Assembly (NCBI RefSeq): GCF_002356295.1
Contig: NZ_AP018042.1
Span: forward strand, 310,001-374,000
From: Labilibaculum antarcticum
GTDB lineage: Bacteria > Bacteroidota > Bacteroidia > Bacteroidales > Marinifilaceae
Length of the DNA stretch: 64,000 bases
Reading direction: 5' to 3'
The notes beneath the pieces were generated by a model. The model saw only the letters and a program-made list of their open reading frames with translations, ran no database searches and was not told the DNA's origin. Position numbers and translations under genes: made by a program. This document shows positions 7,890 through 16,862 of this stretch, in pieces (positions within the stretch are counted from its first letter, which is position 1; the number at the start of each line of letters is the position of its first letter).

Positions 7890-8856
7890 ATAAACTTATT
7901 AATTCACGAGTTGTATTTTCCAACGAAATTTTAAACTTAAAACGATCCCTTGTATTTTCTTCGTGAGAATTTTTCAATTTTTGCTTTATCTGCCCTGACG
8001 CTATTTCGGGATTCACACTTATTATTAGTGACTCCTTGCAATTACTTATTTGGTCTTTAACATCACCAACGTTAACACCAAACACAGGTCTATTCATGGC
8101 TAATGCCTCTCTAACTATATTAGGTGAACCCTCTGCATCTGATGTTAATAAGACATAATCCGTTGCTGCCATAAAAAATGGCACCTCATCCGAAGGAACC
8201 GCATTCATTAGAAGCAATTGATAACCTTCACCCATGTATTGAACTATTTTTTCCGCCAAATCTAATCTCTTTACAGGAGATGAACTAATAGAAGAAAAAA
8301 GAAATAATTTTTTATCTGAATCTAAGTCTAAGTACTCTCTTGCATAACTCTTAGGAATTGGTTTGAATAAGTTATAATCAACTCCAAGTCGCTGAATAAA
8401 AAATTTAGAATTATAAAGGTACTTGAAGTATTTCGGAACCGAATCAATCAATACATGAGAAACGAAACCAATTCTAGAAAACATCACAAAAGAGAATAAA
8501 GCAAAGAGCCTATTTAATTTTACTTTAAATTTTCGATATTTATTTTTGTTTTGATTAACTAAAACACCATGAATTTCAGTACCATGAAAAGTCACAACTC
8601 GCCTATTATTCTGAAAAACAAAAGGTAACAAAGCAAGATAAATATAAATCCCTCCAAATTGAAAATGAATTATATCATATTTTTTCTTTCGTGCAATATA
8701 CAATTCTCTTAAAGTCTCAAACTTATAACTAAAACCAACAAAATCAATTTTATCCTTTGGCTTCAGTCTTTTCATCTCAGACATCAAATTATTTATCACA
8801 GGGTTACCAACTCCATCACTATTTGAAATTTGATTCGAAATAAATAAAATCTTCAT
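7867..8856 (-). CDS. Family 4 glycosyltransferase
   Basis: A 329-residue GT-B enzyme. The N-terminal half has the usual MKILFISNQIS start and an FHGTEIHG acceptor-domain segment; the C-terminal half has the donor-binding motif DAEGSPNIVREALAMNRPVF (ExxPxxxxEA type) near 240-260. A retaining transferase is expected, working on the cytoplasmic face of the inner membrane on the growing lipid-linked oligosaccharide. It overlaps the downstream 263-residue gene by 23 bp and follows the C5-epimerase-like gene by 13 bp. Sugar specificity is not readable. Confidence 0.88.
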   Translation of the reverse strand: MKILFISNQISNSDGVGNPVINNLMSEMKRLKPKDKIDFVGFSYKFETLRELYIARKKKYDIIHFQFGGIYIYLALLPFVFQNNRRVVTFHGTEIHGVLVNQNKNKYRKFKVKLNRLFALFSFVMFSRIGFVSHVLIDSVPKYFKYLYNSKFFIQRLGVDYNLFKPIPKSYAREYLDLDSDKKLFLFSSISSSPVKRLDLAEKIVQYMGEGYQLLLMNAVPSDEVPFFMAATDYVLLTSDAEGSPNIVREALAMNRPVFGVNVGDVKDQISNCKESLIISVNPEIASGQIKQKLKNSHEENTRDRFKFKISLENTTRELISLYEKCIFK

Positions 8857-8869
8857 AATTTGATATTTA

Positions 8870-9793
8870 CTAACTTGACAAAGTTGTTATTGAATTATGA
8901 TTAATTAACTTTTGGGTCGACTTTAAAACAATAAATGGTAATTTTATCCATTTTCCTAATTCCCATCGTTTTGCAATGCTAAAAAATGCTTTCTCAGATG
9001 TTAGAAAAAACATACTATTCATCATCTCAATATGAAGTTGATGATAAAATGAACTAGAAATAGCTTTATTAGTATTATAATAAGACCATATTTTAAAATA
9101 ATTATATTTACTACTTAATATTTTTAAAGTCGAAACATATTGTTTAAACAGGGACATATCATTAATGAAAGAACAGTAATCTCTGATCCCATATAACGCA
9201 AAAATAAATCCATTCAAAACATTTTCGGATGTCCCTCCAAATTCTTGTAACACGTATCCAGAATCAGTTAAGACATTCAAATCCTCAGTCAACATGTAAC
9301 TTTTGGCTTTATCTATAACACTGTAGGCAACATCATAGTATAAAAAACCATGATTATAGCATCGATATACAAATGAAATCGCCAATCCTTGTCCCATTGC
9401 AGATGTCCATCCACTTTTTAATCCTAAAAAATCAACTTCATAATAATTTCGCCAAGCTCCATCCTTCTCCTGATTTTCTAAAACCCAACTCAGTATCGAT
9501 TCAATTCTCTTTGCTAAAAGATCACTATGTTTATTTGTATACAAGTCAATCAATCCTAATCCATAATTTAGAATTGTGATAGAAAACTCCCGAGATACAT
9601 TGTTCATCTCAACTAAAGGAATACCATCTTTTAACTCATAAGGGTAATTCCCTTTTGCTGAAAAATCCAAATAATAATATTCTCTATAAGAAATATCTTG
9701 ACGAAACTTTAATCTTGGATGCCAATAATCTGGTCGGTCTAATATCTCATCTAGTAATCGATTAAAGCTATAAATCAATTTATCCTTGTTCAT
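8870..9793 (-). CDS. D-glucuronyl C5-epimerase-like protein
   Basis: 307 residues matching the C-terminal catalytic domain of heparan-sulfate-type glucuronyl C5-epimerase (Glce, PF06662): YYLDFSAKGNYPYEL near 40-55, GWTSAMGQGLAISFVYR at 128-144, EFGGTSENVLNGFIFALYG at about 188-206, and SYYNTNKAISSSFYHQLHIE near 246-265, an (alpha/alpha) toroid. Known family members flip glucuronate to iduronate within a polymer or oligomer. No signal peptide is seen, so it should act in the cytoplasm, unlike Golgi Glce. It overlaps the next upstream GT4 gene by 14 bp. With Ugd in the same locus it implies a uronate in the repeat unit. Substrate is inferred. Confidence 0.8.
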   Translation of the reverse strand: MNKDKLIYSFNRLLDEILDRPDYWHPRLKFRQDISYREYYYLDFSAKGNYPYELKDGIPLVEMNNVSREFSITILNYGLGLIDLYTNKHSDLLAKRIESILSWVLENQEKDGAWRNYYEVDFLGLKSGWTSAMGQGLAISFVYRCYNHGFLYYDVAYSVIDKAKSYMLTEDLNVLTDSGYVLQEFGGTSENVLNGFIFALYGIRDYCSFINDMSLFKQYVSTLKILSSKYNYFKIWSYYNTNKAISSSFYHQLHIEMMNSMFFLTSEKAFFSIAKRWELGKWIKLPFIVLKSTQKLINHNSITTLSS

Positions 9794-10868
9794 ATAATTT
9801 CAAATAATTTTGGTTTGTATTTGATATATTATAAATTTTCTCATAATCCATAATACAATGATTCTTAATTTCTTGAACTAATTCACTCTCGCTATTTAAA
9901 AAAGTTTTAAGAGTTTCATGATATGAGTTATAACCGAAACCACTTGAAATAAATCCATTTAATTTGTCTGTAATCATATCCTTAACACCACCAGCAGGAG
10001 TTACCACAGGAACACATGAAACAGCTAAAGCTTCAATTAACGAAATAGGCATACCTTCATACAAAGAGGACAAACAAAAAGCATCAGCAAAAAACAAATA
10101 ATCAGTTGCATTACCTTTCGAACCCAAAAAGTTAATTCGATCATTACTCATTGATCTGTCATCTATAATAGATTTATCCAACTTACCAATCACTAATAAT
10201 ACAATATCATATCCCTCATCAATTAACCTATTTGTTACATTAACCAGGAGTTCGTGGTTTTTTTGTGTACTTATTCGTGCAATATTTAATAGTACTTTAG
10301 TATTAATACTTATTTTCAATTTGTTTACCTCTTTCTTAACATCATCAAAATGAGAGCTCTTGGTTGGCATTGGAATACCATTATATATTAAAGTGGCGTT
10401 CGAACTATATGCGGCTTTAAAGGATTTATGTGAATCCTCAGATATTGTTACAGGCCTTATCAATCCAACTTTAAAAAATATATTTTTCACAAATCTAATT
10501 AATCTTGACTGGGTTTCTTTGAATGCATCATTATGAATAGTGTGAATAAATCTAATGTTTTTAAATAAAATTGTGAATAAAACAAGATAATTAACAACAG
10601 ATCGATGTGAATGAACAATATCTGGCTTTACTTCTTTTAATAATCGATATACCTTTAAAAAAATGGCTATATCAAATCCCTTTCGTTTGCCAAGCGAAAT
10701 AAATTTAACATTAGGGTGTAATTGATTATGAAAATAATCTTCCTCTCTCAAATCCCAAAATGAGCAAACAGTTACATCGTTTTGTTTTACTTGTTCATTA
10801 CTAAGATGAACAACAAACTTTTCGGCGCCGCCATCTCCGAAATCTAAAGTTATGTGTAAAATTTTCAT
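9780..10868 (-). CDS. Family 4 glycosyltransferase
   Basis: A 362-residue GT-B enzyme. GDGGAEKFVVHLSNE near residues 11-25 is the typical glycine-rich N-terminal loop; KPDIVHSHRSVVNYL near 80-95 lies in the acceptor domain; ISTQKNHELLVN and SSLYEGMPISLIEALAVSCV near 268-287 form the donor site (E-x7-E motif). Probably adds a sugar to the repeat unit. The gene starts 25 bp after the upstream polymerase gene and overlaps the epimerase-like gene. Donor unknown. Confidence 0.9.
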   Translation of the reverse strand: MKILHITLDFGDGGAEKFVVHLSNEQVKQNDVTVCSFWDLREEDYFHNQLHPNVKFISLGKRKGFDIAIFLKVYRLLKEVKPDIVHSHRSVVNYLVLFTILFKNIRFIHTIHNDAFKETQSRLIRFVKNIFFKVGLIRPVTISEDSHKSFKAAYSSNATLIYNGIPMPTKSSHFDDVKKEVNKLKISINTKVLLNIARISTQKNHELLVNVTNRLIDEGYDIVLLVIGKLDKSIIDDRSMSNDRINFLGSKGNATDYLFFADAFCLSSLYEGMPISLIEALAVSCVPVVTPAGGVKDMITDKLNGFISSGFGYNSYHETLKTFLNSESELVQEIKNHCIMDYEKIYNISNTNQNYLKLYEQG

Positions 10869-10893
10869 TTATATAGTTTGTTAAAATACGATC

Positions 10894-12000
10894 TTATCGA
10901 AATTGAAAATATCCGCAATCATTAGAATTAGAATATACAGAAGCAATAAAGAATAAAATGTGCGCAATGAAATAATACAAAGCAAATAGGTAATTCTTCG
11001 TAGTGTTATTTTTCATTAAATACAAACATGAATAGGCATATACAAATATTCGCATTGGTAAAAAATACATATTTATACGGTTTAAAAAATAATTCTGAGA
11101 AATGATTGGTTCAAGTATTATTCCTAAAATAAAAAAATTGTAAAAAATAATGTATGGACTTAATTTAAAATAGTTTTTTACATAAGGACTTAGGTATATA
11201 GTTAATATATATATACTAATTTTAAGCAGAAATCCAATTCCAGATCCTTTTTCAAAGGTTACGCTAAATTTTAAAATCCGATCCAATTGGTCGTAATTTA
11301 ATGCCGTAAAAATAAAAGCTGATTGTTTAAGTAAATAAGGTAGTAGTTCAGTTCCAAAAATCAGTGTGAATAACATTGCAATAAGGACTAAAATTCGGCT
11401 AGAAAAAATGTTCCTATAAAAAATAGGAATTAACATTGCTGGAATTAATACACTTTTATGAAATAAAAAAGCAAGAATCAATAGTATAATTGATTTTATA
11501 TATTTTTTTTCAACAAAAAATCTAATTACTATAAATAAAATACAAAGCGCTATTGATTGTCTGATTCCATTCTGAGAGAACAAAACTGTCGAAGTTGTAA
11601 AATAAAAGAATATAACTATAGGTAAAAGGTTAGATTTAGTACTAACTGACTTGTATAAAAAATATACGACTATAAAAGATGTTACAATAAATATACTAGT
11701 GCTTGTTAAGTCTAAGTTTGCCAGGATTTCATTTAAGAAATGATATCCTGGTTCAAGTTTATAAATATTAGAAGTATTCATTTTAACACTTCTAAAGAAA
11801 TTCTCATAAGACTGAAAATCAGTTCCAACATTATACCTTAACCCCCAAAATAATGAATATATTAATATTGGTAAATAATAAAAACCCTTACCTAATAACT
11901 TATCATCATATACTGAAGATCGAGCAATCGAAACTGAAATATGTGAAGAAATCACCATTAGTGATAGCAATATAAAATATAATAAAAGACTTATGATCAT
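10894..12000 (-). CDS. EpsG-family (Wzy-like) polysaccharide polymerase
   Basis: A 368-residue integral membrane protein with about ten hydrophobic segments and the EpsG hallmark PILIYSLFWGLRYNVGTDFQ with YENFF following near residues 45-68. Members polymerise undecaprenyl-linked repeat units at the periplasmic face of the inner membrane. It is the only polymerase candidate in the locus, alongside one Wzx-like flippase, so the pathway is Wzx/Wzy-dependent. Very low GC, as is usual for Wzy genes. The linkage formed is unknown. Confidence 0.85.
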   Translation of the reverse strand: MIISLLLYFILLSLMVISSHISVSIARSSVYDDKLLGKGFYYLPILIYSLFWGLRYNVGTDFQSYENFFRSVKMNTSNIYKLEPGYHFLNEILANLDLTSTSIFIVTSFIVVYFLYKSVSTKSNLLPIVIFFYFTTSTVLFSQNGIRQSIALCILFIVIRFFVEKKYIKSIILLILAFLFHKSVLIPAMLIPIFYRNIFSSRILVLIAMLFTLIFGTELLPYLLKQSAFIFTALNYDQLDRILKFSVTFEKGSGIGFLLKISIYILTIYLSPYVKNYFKLSPYIIFYNFFILGIILEPIISQNYFLNRINMYFLPMRIFVYAYSCLYLMKNNTTKNYLFALYYFIAHILFFIASVYSNSNDCGYFQFR

Positions 12001-12045
12001 ATTTGACTTGTGAAGGTAAATTATATTCGTACCAATATTTGGAAT

Positions 12046-13041
12046 TTAATTAATTGAGCCTTTCATTCTATGAATAATGTAGATAGCTGATTTATATACA
12101 ATAGGAACTGTCAATATTGACCGAACAATTCTATGTTTTCCTGTATATATTCTCATTTTTCCTATTTTCAGTATTTCATGATCTTTAAAAAGACTATAAA
12201 AATATAATTTATCCTTTAATTTAAGAGGGAATCCAAGCACATTCAATATAACTAAATACTTATAGGCATTTATCCATTCATTAGCATAATAAGAAAAATT
12301 TTTGCATTTCTTATTAAGTGGGAATTGTTCTTTAAGTATTTGTAAAATAGAAATTAAACTAAAAATGTTTTTATATAGATCTGAATAATTTGTTGGTCGA
12401 CTAACAGAACCTGACCTAAGCATATAATTATATAATGCTTTTTTAAAATGCATTATTCGATTACAATAACTATAAAGTTTAAGCGTAAATTCATAATCTT
12501 CTTGTGTTATACCTTCAATAAAATAAATCATTTTTTCAATACACAACTTTCTTTTTATTATAAAAAAACATGGGGAATGTTCCACATCATAATCTTTAAT
12601 ATATTCTAATCCAGAAACTATACCCAATGGTTTATTCTCAAGATTCCCTTTTTTTTCTTCTCCATTTTTGATAGAATTTACACCAAAGCTTAAAACATCA
12701 AGATTATTAAAAATCGATATGTTTAATATCTCAGATAATATATTAGGAAGAACTGTATCATCCGAATCAATGTACCATATATATTCACCTTTAGCTTTCT
12801 TTAGTCCGAGATTCCTTGCAGAACTAGCTCCTCCATTCTTTTTGGAAAAAAGTTTTATATTGGAAAACTCTACTTGCAATTGGTTTACCAAACCCATCGA
12901 CGAATCACTAGAGCCATCATTAATTATAATTATTTCATATTCTTCAATTAATAAATCTTGTTTTTCTAGAGATCTAATACAATTATCTATATACAATTCT
13001 GCATTATACATAGGAATAATAAATGAAAGCTTACAAATCAT
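12046..13041 (-). CDS. Family 2 glycosyltransferase
   Basis: 331 residues: LSFIIPMYNAELYIDNCIRS at the N-terminus, INDGSSDSS near 41-49, NGGASSARNLGLKKAKGEYI near 70-89 and WYIDSDDTVLP with the DxD-like metal site near 91-100. The C-terminal third is basic and hydrophobic. It is a typical GT-A repeat-unit transferase. A 493-bp gene-free gap separates it from the next upstream gene, the largest gap inside the operon. Confidence 0.88.
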   Translation of the reverse strand: MICKLSFIIPMYNAELYIDNCIRSLEKQDLLIEEYEIIIINDGSSDSSMGLVNQLQVEFSNIKLFSKKNGGASSARNLGLKKAKGEYIWYIDSDDTVLPNILSEILNISIFNNLDVLSFGVNSIKNGEEKKGNLENKPLGIVSGLEYIKDYDVEHSPCFFIIKRKLCIEKMIYFIEGITQEDYEFTLKLYSYCNRIMHFKKALYNYMLRSGSVSRPTNYSDLYKNIFSLISILQILKEQFPLNKKCKNFSYYANEWINAYKYLVILNVLGFPLKLKDKLYFYSLFKDHEILKIGKMRIYTGKHRIVRSILTVPIVYKSAIYIIHRMKGSIN

Positions 13042-13534
13042 TTTAAATTATTTTAATGAACTAAAAATGAAATTTTGAGATTTCTCCTTCTCATTTTTAA
13101 AAGATTTATTTACATTATTAAAATCTATGTGTCAAATCATCATTTAATTCCTATATAGAATTTATAACCTGCCCAACCCGCTTCGACCTATTATCAAAAC
13201 CCGACAATAAATAAAATCAACAAGAATATGAAAAAATGCAAATAAATATAACATAGTTTAAATTGCTAATAATAATTTCCGCAGAACACCTGAATATTTG
13301 CATATTCTAAACTCAAATAACTGATAAATATATTTTGATTGTTAACAATATAGATTGTCCATATGAATTAGCGCATGGATAACTAAAATAAACCCACGCT
13401 TCATTTTTGCTGTACCCATCAATACGCTACCCATACAATTCACAACACTATTTTTCCTATTGTATACAGTGATAATTATACTCAATCAAATATTAATCTT
13501 GCTAGAACTAGTAAACACTCCATTTAACTTGCAT
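13042..13534. other. Gene-free gap inside the polysaccharide operon
   Basis: About 490 bp, extremely AT-rich, with no open frame of note on either strand. I do not see a TAnnTTTG-type promoter for the leftward genes, nor a clear terminator. It may be the remains of a lost gene or a cassette junction. Confidence 0.5.
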
Positions 13535-14584
13535 CTAGGAACACCATTTTTGATTCCTAAAAAAATAACACCCTTTTATATAACCAAAATCCTCTTTATA
13601 AGTACCAATTATTATTAAATAAAGGATAAATATTTCATCTTTAAGTTGATTCCGATTGTTTCTTTTTACTCGAAACTCTTTTATAACATCCATAACAAAA
13701 CCATTCAAAAAGAACTTCTTAAGAATAATCAGTACAATAATAACTAATAATGAAAGAGCAAGTGAATTTGAAAAACCAAATAAAATTAATGCTATTAAAA
13801 GAAATAGTGGAACCAAAACGAATAAGGAACTTTTCAATAATTTTAGTAAAATTCCACGTGTAGACTTTCCAATAAAATGATCAATAGCCGCTGTAAAATA
13901 TCCATTTTCAAATCTTGTTTTTAACCAAGATTTGATATTTGGAGGCTGAAAATGTTTAACTCTCATCATTTGTGACCTCCCTATAACCAATTTATCATTT
14001 GCTTTTGCAAATAAAGCTGTCTCATCCCCTCTATATGTAAATTCTGGCTGAAATCTACCAACATCATTCAGAAATATTTTTCTAAAAGCCATATTTGTAC
14101 CAATAACAGATTTTTCGTTTTTCATATAATGTGAAAAAATACTATCCTGTAGTACCCGAGCAAAATAAATATTGTTATTATACAATTCGACCTCCCCCCC
14201 CAAACAGTTCACACTTGGATTACAATCAAAATAATCTATTATGATTTTTAAATAATCTTCATAAACAACTGCATCTTCATCGATATATACAACCAAATCT
14301 GAATTGCTTTTATCAATTCCAAAATTTCTGGCAATACTTAACCCTTCATTTATTTTACTAAAATATTTAAAATCTGGATGTTTTGAATCTAGATGAGTTT
14401 TCAGGAAATTTTTAATTATTTCAGAAGATCTATCTATTGAGCCATCATCAACAATAATTACTTCAAATAATTCACTTTGTATATCTTGATGTAACAAACT
14501 TTCTAAACACGCTACAATTGTATCCTCACCCCTATAACAACAAACTATTACAGAAATCTTAGGCTTATTAACTATATCATTCAT
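13535..14584 (-). CDS. Membrane-anchored family 2 glycosyltransferase
   Basis: 349 residues from ATG 14584 (the frame extends to a TTG at 14605, less likely). ISVIVCCYRGEDTIVACLES at the N-terminus, VDDGSIDRSSEI near 45-56, NEGLSIARNFGIDKS near 80-94, and VVYIDEDAVVYEDYL with a DED metal site near 102-116; TYRGDETALFAK is the ED motif near 180. Two adjacent membrane helices lie near 255-300, and the rest of the C-terminus is basic. It resembles processive or membrane-bound GT2 enzymes. It is separated from the upstream RmlD-like gene by 24 bp. Confidence 0.88.
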   Translation of the reverse strand: MNDIVNKPKISVIVCCYRGEDTIVACLESLLHQDIQSELFEVIIVDDGSIDRSSEIIKNFLKTHLDSKHPDFKYFSKINEGLSIARNFGIDKSNSDLVVYIDEDAVVYEDYLKIIIDYFDCNPSVNCLGGEVELYNNNIYFARVLQDSIFSHYMKNEKSVIGTNMAFRKIFLNDVGRFQPEFTYRGDETALFAKANDKLVIGRSQMMRVKHFQPPNIKSWLKTRFENGYFTAAIDHFIGKSTRGILLKLLKSSLFVLVPLFLLIALILFGFSNSLALSLLVIIVLIILKKFFLNGFVMDVIKEFRVKRNNRNQLKDEIFILYLIIIGTYKEDFGYIKGCYFFRNQKWCS

Positions 14585-14608
14585 AATTATCACTAAGTAA
14601 AACAAAAA

Positions 14609-15514
14609 CTATTTATTATCTAAAAACCCTTGATAATAACTATCCAAATATTCTTTTAAAGAAATTTTCCAATCCCTCATTTTATTAACCTTTCTTAAAT
14701 CTAACTTCTTAGCAACTAATCTTTCTGAAGCAGGTCTCTGAGCATAATATTCCTCCTTAAAATAATCTGAACTTACTGGAGTAATTTTAATATCATATGG
14801 TAGCTGTAAATATTTGACTAATGTTTTGGCAACTTCAAATCTACTTGTCTGTCCTCCACATACCATATTATATAACCCCCAATATTCTTTTTGTATCAGC
14901 TCTTTAACCGAATTAGCGAAATCGTGTGTGTAAGTAGGAGTACCATCCTTATCATTTACGATGAATAATTCTTGTTTTCCATCTTTAATTTGCATCATTA
15001 ATTTTTGAACAAACTTTTTATCTTTTTTTGGACCTGAGCCCATCATCCACCCTGCTCTACAAACTAAATATCGATTTGCATTCTCACATACATACCTTTC
15101 GCCCATATACTTAGATCTTGCATATACACCTAAAGGATTAGGCATATCCCAATCATCATAAAAATCCTTTTTTCCATCAAAAATACCTGCAGTACTTATA
15201 TACAGTAAAGGAATGTTTAGTTCATTGGCAATTCTTACCGCATTCTCAACAGCTAAAGTATTTGTCATATAAGTATCATCAGAATGTTCTTCACAATACT
15301 CTAAATCAGTATAGGCACCTAAATGAAACAAATAATCAGGGTTAAAATCCAACACATCTTTTCTATAGGCGTTAAAATCTCTAAAATCCAAAAAAGTTAA
15401 CCAATCCTCATTAACATCTTTATCAGAACATTTTAACTTATATTCATTATTAAATATTTTATAAAATCCTTCACCTAGCATTCCACCAGAACCAGCAATG
15501 TAAATTTTTTTCAT
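14609..15514 (-). CDS. RmlD-like nucleotide-sugar reductase (extended SDR)
   Basis: 301 residues with a Rossmann loop AGSGGMLG at 7-14 (variant of GxxGxxG), HLGAYTDLEYCEEH near 64-77, a catalytic STAGIF segment near 107-112, and YARSK near 130-134. This is the dTDP-4-dehydrorhamnose reductase family. No rmlA, rmlB or rmlC lies in the window, so it either works with genes elsewhere or reduces another 4-keto sugar made here. A member of the RmlD superfamily is secure; the substrate is not. Confidence 0.82.
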   Translation of the reverse strand: MKKIYIAGSGGMLGEGFYKIFNNEYKLKCSDKDVNEDWLTFLDFRDFNAYRKDVLDFNPDYLFHLGAYTDLEYCEEHSDDTYMTNTLAVENAVRIANELNIPLLYISTAGIFDGKKDFYDDWDMPNPLGVYARSKYMGERYVCENANRYLVCRAGWMMGSGPKKDKKFVQKLMMQIKDGKQELFIVNDKDGTPTYTHDFANSVKELIQKEYWGLYNMVCGGQTSRFEVAKTLVKYLQLPYDIKITPVSSDYFKEEYYAQRPASERLVAKKLDLRKVNKMRDWKISLKEYLDSYYQGFLDNK

Positions 15515-15608
15515 CTTTAAACTATTTAGTACTACAATTACTATTTAATTCCATTATAAAAACATATCCTTTAATAAAAAACACAAGAATATTTTTTATA
15601 CTCATATA

Positions 15609-16862
15609 TTAATCTTTTAATAAATTATTAATCAAATCATAAACTTGAAATAATTCTAATTTTTCAACCTCATCATTAACCTTATGCTCATCCCAAACAA
15701 TACAAGTCCCATATGTAGACTGTGTATCAGGTCGATATCCATGCATCCCTTTCAAAGCTTTATCATTATGGAAAAAATCAGGAAATATTAAGACCCCTTC
15801 ATTTGCCCACCATGTAAGATCGCCATATTTTCTATCACCTACAGGCAAATAATATTTGCTTGAGACGTCAGCATTTATCACAATTCCATTTTCATTAAAC
15901 GAAGAATCATTCTTAATTTCTTCACTAAATATATTTCTGGATTTGTCGTTAAAAAACCACATCCTCAGCAATGTTGAATCCAGAAAATATATAAAATCAG
16001 TGCCCGTTTTGAGCCTATGCTTTATTGCTATTTCTGAAATTTTCATCTTTACATCTATATCTTTAACGACCTCAGTCATTCCATGATCTCCAAGAAATAA
16101 AAATTTTGTAGACGAATCAATTTCGCTAAATTTCTCAACACTACTTTGTAATAAGCTATCCAACTTCAAAAGCTCACTCTTAAGTCTTTCCGAATTAGGA
16201 CCGTGGTAATGGCCCGCTGAATCAGATATACTTATGTATATTGGAATAAAAACATTCTCCACATTTTTACTAGCTTCTATAGCTAATTTGATTCTGTTTT
16301 CATCATCCCCATTGGAGATTCCACCCAAAGAAGTAAATGCATCGATATAAGTTCTTCCTTTAAATTCTTCTACTACTTTAAAAAGCGATTTTTTAGAATT
16401 AATCTCATCTCGTTTATACAGATCAAACTCATCCTCCGTTAAATTAAAATAGCTTAAAAAACTTAACGGAATTTTATAAGGTTTTAATTTTTTAGACGTT
16501 CCAAAAAACTTTAGATAAATTTTGAGTAAAATACTATGACAATATTTATCTATTATGTTTTTCTTCCTTTTCAATAAGACAATAGCCAGATAAGAAATTA
16601 CATTTTCAATCCAGCCAAAAAAATTCAATGTCCATAAATTCTTATACAATCCTTTTTCATAATCAAAGCCAATAGCTGTAAAAAAACCAGATTCTTTTGG
16701 TCGTAAACCAAAAAATATTTCAGTTCTCTCACAAAACCCAGCACTTGGTATAATTTTCTTAATATGCTTTCCTTCTTTAGCTTTTTCAAATAAGAATGGA
16801 GTAATATCTTCAGATAAATACTCTTCCTTAAATGCATCTAACAAAAAAAATACTACTTTCAT
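15609..16862 (-). CDS. AlkP-superfamily phosphodiesterase (type I PDE/nucleotide pyrophosphatase fold)
   Basis: 417 residues. MKVVFFLLDAFKEEYL gives the first metal-binding Asp (near 9), PSAGFCERTEIFFGLRP near 39-55 carries the catalytic Thr/Ser position, ISDSAGHYHGPN near 210-221 gives Asp and His ligands, and FLGDHGMTEV near 255-264 gives the Asp-His pair. No signal peptide, so cytoplasmic. Family members cleave phosphodiesters or pyrophosphates, for example nucleotide-sugars or lipid phosphates. Its start overlaps the stop of the upstream nucleotidyltransferase by 4 bp (ATGA-type coupling), so the two probably act together. The actual substrate is unknown. Confidence 0.75.
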   Translation of the reverse strand: MKVVFFLLDAFKEEYLSEDITPFLFEKAKEGKHIKKIIPSAGFCERTEIFFGLRPKESGFFTAIGFDYEKGLYKNLWTLNFFGWIENVISYLAIVLLKRKKNIIDKYCHSILLKIYLKFFGTSKKLKPYKIPLSFLSYFNLTEDEFDLYKRDEINSKKSLFKVVEEFKGRTYIDAFTSLGGISNGDDENRIKLAIEASKNVENVFIPIYISISDSAGHYHGPNSERLKSELLKLDSLLQSSVEKFSEIDSSTKFLFLGDHGMTEVVKDIDVKMKISEIAIKHRLKTGTDFIYFLDSTLLRMWFFNDKSRNIFSEEIKNDSSFNENGIVINADVSSKYYLPVGDRKYGDLTWWANEGVLIFPDFFHNDKALKGMHGYRPDTQSTYGTCIVWDEHKVNDEVEKLELFQVYDLINNLLKD

